From Verrucomicrobiota bacterium (GTDB lineage: Bacteria > Verrucomicrobiota > Verrucomicrobiia > Limisphaerales > AV2): 5,411 bases of DNA. Both the position numbers and the translations under genes were made by a program. Location of the stretch: contig QHOP01000174.1 in NCBI GenBank assembly GCA_003219345.1, forward strand, positions 1-5,411. Direction: 5' to 3'. Below, piece after piece: positions 1 to 5,411 of this stretch; positions within the stretch are counted from its first letter, which is position 1; each line of letters opens with the position of its first letter. The notes under the pieces are model-generated. The model was not told the origin of the DNA, did no database searches, and was given only the letters and a program-made list of their open reading frames with translations.

Positions 1-699
1 CGCTTCTGTGGTGGCGCGCCCGACGCCTTCTGCTCCTTCCCGACAGTTCATCCCTTTGTAGCAACTGATCAACGCCAGCACGGCCGCAAAAACCACCGCC
101 TTGATGGTGCCCATCAGGATGTGCTGCGGCTGGGTGTATTTCAGCATGTTGTGCCAGGCGTAGGCGTGATCAATTCCCAACAACGTCGTCCCGACGGTAT
201 AGGCGGCCAGGATTCCTACGCTGATGGACTCCGCGGTCAACAACGGCAGCGCCAATACCGTCGCCGACAAGCGGGGCACAACCAGATAATCCACCGGATG
301 TGTGGCCAGAGTCCGCAACGCGTCGATCTGCTCGGTCACGCGCATGGTGCCCAGTTCCGCCGCCATCGCGGCGCCCACCCGGCCGGCCACCATCAACGCC
401 GTCAACACCGGTCCCAATTCACTGCCCATCGCCACTCCCACCACCGCCAGAGTCGCCGTGTCCATTTTCACCTTGTGAAACTGGAAGTAGGTTTGGGCGC
501 ACAGCACCATGCCGGTGAACGCGCCGGTGATCAACACGACGGACTGCGATTTCACCCCGATGAAGTAAAGCTGATAGGTCAGGCCCCGCCAGTCCACTCG
601 CTGTGAAAACAGCGAGCGCGCCACTTCCAGCCCGAGCAGGGTGATCCGCCCCAGTCCTTCCAGCCAGCCCAAAACGCGATGCGTTGCCAAGCCGTTCAC
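1..699 (-). CDS. mlaE: MlaE-family ABC transporter permease, 3' end outside the window
   Basis: This is the inner-membrane permease of an Mla-type ABC system, which moves phospholipids between the inner and outer membranes; it normally works with an MlaF ATPase and an MlaD substrate-binding protein. The frame is open for 233 codons to the window edge. Residues 92-127 carry the family signature, including GSELGPVLTALMVAGRVGAA, then AAELGTMRVTEQIDAL. Near the end, GMNCREGAEGVGRATTEA (216-233) matches the usual C-terminal block, so only some 25-30 residues should be missing. Hydrophobic stretches at about 51-73, 82-110, 138-175 and 193-214 fit a multi-pass membrane protein. The start is uncertain. 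GTG at 699 gives a normal N-terminus (GLGRITLLGLEVARSL at 15-30). No ATG lies between it and the in-frame double stop near 760-766, no clear Shine-Dalgarno precedes it, and a TTG at 717 is the only other candidate. It lies 210 bp beyond clpC and probably heads its own unit. The family call is firm; the substrate is inferred. Confidence 0.9.
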   Translation of the reverse strand, partial: MNGLATHRVLGWLEGLGRITLLGLEVARSLFSQRVDWRGLTYQLYFIGVKSQSVVLITGAFTGMVLCAQTYFQFHKVKMDTATLAVVGVAMGSELGPVLTALMVAGRVGAAMAAELGTMRVTEQIDALRTLATHPVDYLVVPRLSATVLALPLLTAESISVGILAAYTVGTTLLGIDHAYAWHNMLKYTQPQHILMGTIKAVVFAAVLALISCYKGMNCREGAEGVGRATTEA

Positions 700-793
700 G
701 TGATGGATTTTTAACAACCGGCGAACAGCTTGGCCAGTTCTATCGAGTGCGACCCAGGTTCATCAGGTGGCGCGAAGCGACTGAGGTTGCGAG

Positions 794-809
794 CGCTGAA
801 TTGCCAGCG
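794..809. repeat. short perfect inverted repeat, possible REP-like element
   Basis: CGCTG (794-798) and CAGCG (805-809) form a 5-bp stem with a 6-nt loop. Directly beside it, GGCTCGCGGGTACGCTCGCC (817-836) is an imperfect GC-rich repeat in which related octamers, GGCGAGCG and CGCGAGCC, flank TACC on the minus strand. Clustered small hairpins in a spacer between genes look like a dispersed extragenic element. One copy cannot prove that, and I cannot tell how often it recurs in the genome. Confidence 0.35.
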
Positions 810-869
810 TCTTGGCGGCTCGCGGGTACGCTCGCCCTACGCCTCCTGATAATCATGAACCGAGTCAAA

Positions 870-890
870 CACCCCGCGCGCGAGCGGGTG
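870..890 (-). terminator. weak candidate terminator after clpC
   Basis: On the minus strand, starting 20 nt past the clpC stop, CACCCGC (890-884) can pair with GCGGGGTG (877-870) around a 6-nt loop, leaving one G bulged. TTTGA follows. The stem is GC-rich and correctly placed, but the T tract is only three bases long, so intrinsic termination would be poor. It may instead protect the mRNA 3' end or do nothing. Confidence 0.35.
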
Positions 891-909
891 GTGGTGCGGG
901 ACGCAAAAC

Positions 910-3405
910 TCAGCTTGAAAGCGCGCCTTCGGCCGCGGCGGTTTGCTTGAAAACCAGCTTGTCGCCTTCCACAGTGACCTGGATCGGGTCGTTCTCGTGC
1001 AGGTGGCCTTTGAGGATTTCCTCGGCCAGCGGGTCTTCCAAATAGCGCTCGACCGCCCGGCGCATTGGCCGGGCGCCGTAAATCGGGTCGTAACCCTTCT
1101 CGACCAGGAAATCCTTTGCCTTCTCGTCGAGCTGAAGCTGAATGTTCTTCCCTCTCAATCGTTCCATGACCTTCTTCACTTCGAGGTCCAGAATCTGGAT
1201 CAGGTCCGGCTTGTTCAACGCGCGGAAAACGATGACATCGTCCAGTCGATTCAGGAATTCAGGCCGGAAAGCTTTCTTGGCGTCGTCCAGAATTTTCTCC
1301 TTCATCTTCTCATAGCTCGACTCTTCACTGGCGGCGGTAAACCCGATGGTCGTCTGCTTGCGGATCGTCTCCGCGCCCACGTTCGAGGTGAGCAACACAA
1401 TCGTATTCCGGAAATCCACAACGCGTCCAACGCTGTCAGTCAGTTTGCCCTCTTCCAAAATCTGCAGGAGCATGTTCATCACGTCCGGATGGGCCTTTTC
1501 CACCTCGTCAAACAAAATGACCGAGTACGGCTTCCGGCGGACCTGCTCGGTCAATTGACCGCCTTCTTCGTAGCCCACGTAACCCGGGGGCGAGCCCACC
1601 AGCCGCGACACCGTGAACTTCTCCATGTACTCGCTCATGTCGAGCTGGACGAGCGCTTTCGCGTCGCCGAACATGTGTTCGGCCATGGACTTGGCCAGCA
1701 GTGTCTTGCCGACGCCGGTCGGGCCGAGCAACGCGAACGTGCCGATCGGCCGCTTCGGATCCTTCAAATCGGCCCGTGACCGGCGGAGCGCTTTGCACAA
1801 GGCTGTCACCGCCTCGCGTTGGCCGATCACAACGCGTGACAACTCTTCTTCCATCGCGAGGAGCTTCTGCGCCTCGCCTTGCTCCATGCGTTTGAGCGGG
1901 ATGCCAGTCCATTTGGCGACGACGTGCATGATGTCGTCCTCGTCCACTTTCACCCGCCTTTCTTCGCGGGTTGTCTTCCAGGCGCTCAAAAACGATTCCA
2001 GTTTTTCCTTCGCCTGCTTTTCCTTGTCGCGCATCGCCGCAGCGCCTTCAAAGTCCTGTTCCTTAATCGCGCGTTCCTTGCGCGTCTTGATTTCTTCGAT
2101 TTCCACCTCCAGTTGCTTCACGTCCGGCGGCCGGGTCATCGCGCCGATGCGCGCGCGCGAACCGGCCTCATCCATCACGTCAATGGCTTTGTCCGGCAGG
2201 AAGCGACCGGTGATGTAGCGGTCGGACAACCTGACCGCGGATTCCAGCGCTTTGTCCGTCAAATCAATCTTGTGATGTTCCTCGTATTTCGGGCGAAGTC
2301 CTTTCAAGATCAGGATGGCCTCATCAATCGAAGGCGCCTCAACCTTGACCGCCTGGAACCGGCGTTCGAGCGCCGCGTCCTTCTCAATGTATTTGCGATA
2401 CTCGGTCAACGTCGTGGCGCCAATACACTGCATCTCGCCTCGGCTCAACGCCGGCTTGATGATGTTGGAAGCGTCCATGGTGCCTTCGGCTGAGCCGGCG
2501 CCCACGATCGTGTGCAACTCGTCGATGAACAAAATGATGTTCTTGGCGCGGCGGATTTCATCCATCACGGCCTTGATGCGTTCCTCGAACTGGCCGCGAT
2601 ACTTGGTGCCAGCGACCATCAACGCCAGGTCGAGCGTGATGACGCGCTTGTCTCGCAACAGTTCGGGCACATTGCCTTTGGCTATCTCCTGGGCCAAACC
2701 TTCCACAATCGCCGTCTTGCCCACACCCGCTTCGCCCAGCAGAACCGGGTTGTTCTTGGTGCGGCGAGAAAGGATTTGAATCACGCGCTCGATCTCGTTC
2801 TTGCGCCCGATGACCGGGTCCATCTCGCCTTTGCGGGCGATCTCCGTCAGGTCGCGGCCAAACGCTTTCAGCGCGGGCGTCTTGACTTCGCCCTTTTTCT
2901 CCGCCGGCGCCTTCTCCGCGCCCTCGCCCGCCGGCGCATCCTCGGACGCCTGGAAATTGGGATCGAGTTCCTTCAAAATCTCCTGGCGCGTCTGCTCGAT
3001 ATCGACATCCAGGTTCTTGAGCACGCGCGCGGCGACGCCATCGCCTTCGCGCAACAGGCCCAGCAGAATATGCTCGGTGCCGACGTAAGTGTGATTCAGC
3101 GCCTTGGCTTCCTTCGCCGCCAGGGCGAGGACTTTTTTCACCCGTGGTGTGTAGGGGATGTTGCCGATCATCTTCTGGTCGGGGCCGGTGCCGACTTGCT
3201 TTTCGACTTCCATCCGGACGGTTTCCAGGTCGAGCCCCATTTTTTGCAGCACGTTGACGGCGACGCCCTGGCCAAGCTTGATCAAGCCGAGCAACAGGTG
3301 CTCGGTGCCGACGAAATTGTGATTGAAACGGTCGGCTTCTTTGCGCGCCAGAGCCAGTACCTGCTGCGCTCGCGGCGTGAAATTGTTCATGGCTTCATCG
3401 CTCAT
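910..3405 (-). CDS. clpC: ClpC, Hsp100 AAA+ unfoldase of the ClpCP protease
   Basis: ClpC unfolds proteins with ATP and feeds them to the ClpP peptidase in the cytoplasm. At 831 aa it has the normal length. Two Clp-N repeats cover about 8-148; VGTEH at 32-36 and again at 108-112 supplies Glu35 and Glu111, matching the two Glu residues that bind phosphoarginine in Bacillus ClpC. AAA module 1 has Walker A GEAGVGKT (224-231), pore loop KYRG (268-271), Walker B ILFIDE (291-296) and an arginine pair (348-349). A coiled-coil middle domain with a UVR motif (DFEGAAAMRD, 451-460) marks ClpC rather than ClpA or ClpB. Module 2 has Walker A GPTGVGKT (561-568), Walker B VILFDE (629-634), pore loop GYVG (608-611) and sensor-2 GAR (777-779). 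IGF at 687-689 is the expected ClpP docking loop. A start five codons in, at 3390 (MNNFTPRAQQV), is equally plausible because family N-termini are short and neither ATG has a good Shine-Dalgarno. clpP is not in the window. Confidence 0.97.
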   Translation of the reverse strand: MSDEAMNNFTPRAQQVLALARKEADRFNHNFVGTEHLLLGLIKLGQGVAVNVLQKMGLDLETVRMEVEKQVGTGPDQKMIGNIPYTPRVKKVLALAAKEAKALNHTYVGTEHILLGLLREGDGVAARVLKNLDVDIEQTRQEILKELDPNFQASEDAPAGEGAEKAPAEKKGEVKTPALKAFGRDLTEIARKGEMDPVIGRKNEIERVIQILSRRTKNNPVLLGEAGVGKTAIVEGLAQEIAKGNVPELLRDKRVITLDLALMVAGTKYRGQFEERIKAVMDEIRRAKNIILFIDELHTIVGAGSAEGTMDASNIIKPALSRGEMQCIGATTLTEYRKYIEKDAALERRFQAVKVEAPSIDEAILILKGLRPKYEEHHKIDLTDKALESAVRLSDRYITGRFLPDKAIDVMDEAGSRARIGAMTRPPDVKQLEVEIEEIKTRKERAIKEQDFEGAAAMRDKEKQAKEKLESFLSAWKTTREERRVKVDEDDIMHVVAKWTGIPLKRMEQGEAQKLLAMEEELSRVVIGQREAVTALCKALRRSRADLKDPKRPIGTFALLGPTGVGKTLLAKSMAEHMFGDAKALVQLDMSEYMEKFTVSRLVGSPPGYVGYEEGGQLTEQVRRKPYSVILFDEVEKAHPDVMNMLLQILEEGKLTDSVGRVVDFRNTIVLLTSNVGAETIRKQTTIGFTAASEESSYEKMKEKILDDAKKAFRPEFLNRLDDVIVFRALNKPDLIQILDLEVKKVMERLRGKNIQLQLDEKAKDFLVEKGYDPIYGARPMRRAVERYLEDPLAEEILKGHLHENDPIQVTVEGDKLVFKQTAAAEGALSS

Positions 3406-3455
3406 ACTTCACGTGGCTCAACATGCTTTGGGCGGCGCCATTTGTCCAGCATTCT

Positions 3456-3490
3456 CAGGACCGCTGCGCACGGCTGCCGCCGCGGTCCTG
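3456..3490. repeat. perfect 9-bp inverted repeat in the clpC leader
   Basis: CAGGACCGC (3456-3464) and GCGGTCCTG (3482-3490) are exact reverse complements separated by 17 nt. In a clpC transcript they would form a strong GC-rich stem. No T run follows on either strand, so it does not look like an intrinsic terminator. If transcription starts from the sigma-54-like site, the stem begins roughly 15 nt into the RNA and ends about 50 nt before the start codon. It could be an operator, an mRNA-stabilising structure or a temperature-sensitive structure; the sequence does not decide. Confidence 0.5.
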
Positions 3491-3516
3491 TTTGGAACGG
3501 TCGCAGCACAGGTCGG

Positions 3517-3532
3517 CGCAAAAATCGTGCCT
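3517..3532 (-). promoter_or_regulatory. sigma-54 (-24/-12) promoter candidate for clpC
   Basis: The minus strand reads AGGCACGATTTTTGCG. Against the RpoN consensus TGGCACGNNNNTTGCW, all of GGCACG and TTGC match, and the invariant GG (-24) and GC (-12) are 10 nt apart as required. Only the first T and the last W differ. It points toward clpC and predicts a transcript start near 3506-3508, giving a leader of about 100 nt. No activator site can be recognised. Sigma-54 control of a Clp gene is not the usual arrangement, so this remains a sequence-based prediction. Confidence 0.55.
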
Positions 3533-3676
3533 GTTTCTTGATAGCGCATCGACGGTTGGGAAACTTAATCATTTTTTCGAGGAAACGCACTCAGAAATTT
3601 CGAAACCGCGGCACTCCGACAGCACAACTGCGTTGCCTCCTCACAAGGATGCGAAACCGAGATTGTCCGGGAATGT

Positions 3677-4792
3677 CTAGGAAGCAGACGACTTGTCGGA
3701 CTTGGACCCTTCCGAGCGCGGCGGCGTGACCGGACGACTGACGTTGCGCAAACGCTCGCGCAGCATGTCCGCGCGGAGCAAATCGCGCTCCTCAGCGGAA
3801 AGCTTTTCCGAGAGCTGCTGCTGCAGATGCGCCGGCTGCGTCAGGATGAACAATTCGTCCACCAGCGACCGCTCAACGCCGGGCAACATTCCCAAATCGA
3901 TCCCCAGGCGCATCAGCGAGAGCAGGTTCATCGTTTCCTTGGAAGAGATGCTGTGCGCATTGGCCAAAATGCCGTAGGCGCGGCCAATGTGGTTGAAGAC
4001 CATTTTGGGTTTCTTTTCCAGCAGCGATCCTCGCGCGTTTTCTTCGTGCTCGATGAGCTGGGTCAGCACTTTGTTCAGCCGTTCGACGATGTCCGTCTCG
4101 GCTTCGCCCAGGGTCATCTGATTTGAGACCTGAAAGACATTGCCGAGCGCCTCGGTGCCTTCGCCGTAAAGCCCGCGCACCGCCAGGCCGAGTTTATTGA
4201 CGGCTTGAATGATCTGATTGATTTGCTCGGACAACACCAGCGCGGGCAGGTGCAGCATCGCGCTGACCCGGATGCCGGTGCCGATATTGGTAGGACAAGC
4301 GGTCAGGTAACCGAGGTCATTGGAAAAAGCGTAGTCGAGTCGCTTCTCCAAAATCGTGTCCACCTGGTCTATCGCCAGCCACGCCGAGCGCAGTTGCAGG
4401 CCGGGGCGCAAGGCTTGCATGCGCAGATGATCTTCCTCGTTGATCATCACACAAAGCGATTCTTCCTTGTTCAGCACCAACCCGCTGCCGACGCCTTTGG
4501 CCGCGTGCTCGCGGCTGATTAAATGGCGCTCGACCAGGATTTGCTTGTCCATCGCGCTCAGATTGTCCATCGATTCGGAAAACGCGCCGCTCATCTGCGG
4601 CAAACTTTCCACTGCGAGCCGGATCGCCTCCAGCGCTTTGACGCGATCAGCCTTTTTCGCCCAGCCGGGGAAAGGAAAGTCTTTAAGGTTCCGGGCCAGC
4701 CGGACGCGGCTGGACATTACAATCCGGTCGTGCGGGCCTTCCCGTTTGCACGACTGCGCCGGGGCCGCCAGGAATTCCTTGATGTTCTTCAT
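3677..4792 (-). CDS. mcsB: McsB, protein arginine kinase
   Basis: McsB transfers phosphate from ATP to arginine side chains of proteins; in Bacillus this mark sends proteins to ClpCP. The 371 aa agree with the usual size of about 360. The guanidino-kinase fold is clear: the nucleotide-binding block SSRVRLARN (27-35), the catalytic NEED motif (118-121) within MINEEDHLRMQ, and GYLTACPTNIGTG (161-173), whose Cys166 is the active-site cysteine. RDLLRA (336-341) fits the McsB-specific RDxxRA motif that binds phosphoarginine allosterically and is missing from creatine and arginine metabolite kinases, so a metabolic phosphagen kinase is unlikely. The last 15 or so residues are rich in Ser and Lys and probably disordered. 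It starts 4 bp after the mcsA stop; GAGG lies only 2 nt before the ATG, so it probably depends on translational coupling to mcsA. McsA is its expected activator. Confidence 0.96.
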   Translation of the reverse strand: MKNIKEFLAAPAQSCKREGPHDRIVMSSRVRLARNLKDFPFPGWAKKADRVKALEAIRLAVESLPQMSGAFSESMDNLSAMDKQILVERHLISREHAAKGVGSGLVLNKEESLCVMINEEDHLRMQALRPGLQLRSAWLAIDQVDTILEKRLDYAFSNDLGYLTACPTNIGTGIRVSAMLHLPALVLSEQINQIIQAVNKLGLAVRGLYGEGTEALGNVFQVSNQMTLGEAETDIVERLNKVLTQLIEHEENARGSLLEKKPKMVFNHIGRAYGILANAHSISSKETMNLLSLMRLGIDLGMLPGVERSLVDELFILTQPAHLQQQLSEKLSAEERDLLRADMLRERLRNVSRPVTPPRSEGSKSDKSSAS

Positions 4793-4796
4793 GGCC

Positions 4797-5306
4797 TCAA
4801 CCGGTAGTCAGGTTATCGAACTTTTCGCGCGTTTGTTTGATCTCGTCGCGCAAAAGCGCGGCCTGCTCGAAATCCTCGTCGCCGACAGCCTTCTCCAACT
4901 GCTTTTGCAGTCGGTTGAGTTTTTCGATGTAGTCCTTGTGCTGCTGCAAAGGTTGCGGAACTTTGCCGACATGTTTGGTCCCTTTGTGCATTGACTTGAG
5001 CAGCCCTTCCAGGCCGTCGGCAAATGTCGTGTAACAATCGGCACAGCCAAGCCGCCCGGTCTTTTTGAAGTCGGCCTGGGTGAAACCGCAAGCGGGACAT
5101 TTAAGATCGGACCCGGCGGCGGCCTGCGCCATTTCCTGCGCCGCGCCCAGTCCCAGCAGCAGGTCGGCCAGCGAAAAGCCGGTCGGGTCGTCAACTCCCT
5201 TTTCCTTCGAGCACGCCTCGCACAGGTCCACTTTCTTGGTCTTGCCTTCTACCATCTGCGTCAGGTGGACCGTGGCCACGTTCTGTTTGCAAATGTCGCA
5301 CAGCAT
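4797..5306 (-). CDS. mcsA: McsA, zinc-finger activator of McsB (UvrB/UvrC-motif protein)
   Basis: McsA binds and activates the arginine kinase McsB and helps link it to ClpC. The 169-aa protein has the family layout. A first zinc site comes from CDIC (3-6) and CEAC (29-32), and a second from CPAC (70-73) and CADC (88-91). A helical UVR motif lies at about 125-160, with DFEQAALLRDEI at 145-156. The UVR helix resembles the one in the ClpC middle domain (both have DFE, AA and RD at the same spacing), as is usual for these partners. An Ala/Gln-rich linker joins the two zinc sites. The ATG start gives MLCDIC, a typical N-terminus. A GGAG at 5321-5318 lies 11 nt upstream, slightly far, and overlaps the end of the preceding gene 6 bp away, suggesting coupled translation. 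The gene forms a compact pair with mcsB. Confidence 0.93.
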   Translation of the reverse strand: MLCDICKQNVATVHLTQMVEGKTKKVDLCEACSKEKGVDDPTGFSLADLLLGLGAAQEMAQAAAGSDLKCPACGFTQADFKKTGRLGCADCYTTFADGLEGLLKSMHKGTKHVGKVPQPLQQHKDYIEKLNRLQKQLEKAVGDEDFEQAALLRDEIKQTREKFDNLTTG

Positions 5307-5312
5307 AATCTC

Positions 5313-5411
5313 TTATTCTCCAGACTGGCCCAACTTGCACCGGCTCTCAAGCAGCCTGGCGAAGGAAAATCCGCTCGGGTCGCCCTTGCCTTCTGCCTTC
5401 GAGCAGGCTTC
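5313..5411 (-). CDS. C-terminal end of a short McsA-like zinc-finger protein, 5' part outside the window
   Basis: An open frame enters from the right edge and gives 32 residues ending in TAA at 5315-5313. Its first 21 residues, EACSK then GDPSGFSFARLL, align without gaps to McsA residues 30-50, with 14 of 21 identical by my count. The DNA beneath matches at about 44 of 63 positions. This covers the end of the first zinc-binding site, since its Cys3 equals McsA Cys32. Unlike McsA, it stops 11 residues later (ESRCKLGQSGE), so it lacks the second zinc site and the UVR helix. If its N-terminus resembles that of McsA, the whole protein would be only about 60 residues; this cannot be seen here. It is probably co-transcribed with mcsA. 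It could modulate McsB, act as a stand-alone zinc protein, or be a decaying duplicate. Confidence 0.75.
   Translation of the reverse strand, partial: EACSKAEGKGDPSGFSFARLLESRCKLGQSGE

Larger units (their letters stand above)
700..909. other. clpC-mlaE spacer, hairpin-rich, no gene
   Basis: This 210-bp gap has no credible coding frame. Reading toward mlaE, it begins with a GC-rich hairpin just after the clpC stop. It continues through a cluster of short inverted repeats (about 770-845) and ends in a more AT-rich stretch before the putative GTG start. I looked for a sigma-70 promoter for mlaE and found none convincing: a TTGACT at 863-868 on the minus strand has no -10 box at usable spacing. 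The gap and the hairpin suggest that mlaE is not tightly linked to clpC. Confidence 0.6.
3406..3676. other. mcsB-clpC intergenic region with regulatory signals
   Basis: This 271-bp gap interrupts an otherwise tightly packed gene set. From the mcsB side it contains no clear intrinsic terminator, then a sigma-54-like promoter (3517-3532), then a perfect 9-bp inverted repeat (3456-3490), then about 50 nt up to the clpC start. I saw no CIRCE element and no CtsR-type heptad repeat (GGTCAAA in tandem). The region suggests that clpC can be transcribed separately from mcsA-mcsB. Confidence 0.65.

Noticed and set aside
121..606. A 161-codon plus-strand frame rich in His, Gln and Arg
   Set aside because: It is the antisense of the MlaE signature region on the minus strand, and the skewed composition is typical of a shadow frame.
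861..869. TTGACT on the minus strand as a -35 box for mlaE
   Set aside because: No acceptable -10 hexamer lies 16-18 nt downstream; the nearest TATCAG is only 11 nt away.
684..950. An 88-codon plus-strand frame spanning the clpC-mlaE spacer
   Set aside because: It runs through hairpin-rich intergenic DNA into the reverse of clpC, with no ribosome site and no recognisable motif.
943..1779. A 278-codon plus-strand open frame opposite the ClpC C-terminal half
   Set aside because: It is antisense to the conserved AAA+ module 2; the composition follows from reverse-reading ClpC codons, and no domain is recognisable.
3605..3630. GCACTC-containing stretch as a CIRCE (HrcA) element
   Set aside because: The matching GAGTGC arm at the required 9-nt spacing is absent, so it is not a CIRCE repeat.
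2512..3729. A 405-codon plus-strand open frame across the 5' half of clpC and the gap behind it
   Set aside because: It lies antisense to the strongly conserved ClpC coding sequence, resembles no family I know, and is the kind of long shadow frame expected from GC-rich codon use.

Overview
The window is a bacterial chromosome segment, GC-rich by eye, in which every convincing gene reads on the minus strand. In transcription order (right to left) it holds the 3' end of a small McsA-like zinc-finger gene, mcsA, mcsB, a spacer of about 270 bp, clpC, a spacer of about 210 bp, and the 5' part of an MlaE-family ABC permease gene that runs off the left edge. The mcsA-mcsB-clpC order resembles the Firmicutes clpC operon. 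The GC-rich DNA, the apparent lack of the repressor gene ctsR, weak Shine-Dalgarno signals and the Mla-type permease (an outer-membrane lipid system) point instead to a Gram-negative lineage. Verrucomicrobiota or a relative in the PVC group is my best guess, but this is inference from general family knowledge and not a database match.

Right part (5411 to 3677): the last 32 codons of an upstream gene end 6 bp before mcsA. They closely resemble the end of the first zinc-finger region of McsA, so a shortened McsA paralogue appears to precede full-length mcsA. McsA (169 aa, two CxxC pairs at each of two sites plus a UVR helix) is followed 4 bp later by McsB (371 aa), a protein arginine kinase with its catalytic NEED motif, active-site Cys and C-terminal RDxxRA motif all present.

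Middle (3676 to 910): the mcsB-clpC gap contains an excellent match to a sigma-54 (-24/-12) promoter oriented toward clpC, then a perfect 9-bp inverted repeat before the clpC start. ClpC (831 aa) has two Clp-N repeats with the Glu residues expected to bind phosphoarginine, two intact AAA+ modules, a UVR-type middle domain and an IGF loop for docking on ClpP.

Left part (909 to 1): a hairpin-rich spacer with a weak terminator candidate, then the mlaE-like gene, probably starting at GTG and opening a separate lipid-transport unit.

Together McsA and McsB would tag misfolded or regulatory proteins with phosphoarginine, and ClpC (with ClpP encoded elsewhere) would recognise and unfold the tagged proteins for degradation. 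The system itself is known. The less ordinary points are the extra McsA-like finger protein where ctsR would sit in Firmicutes, and the sigma-54-like promoter with an adjacent stem-loop in front of clpC.
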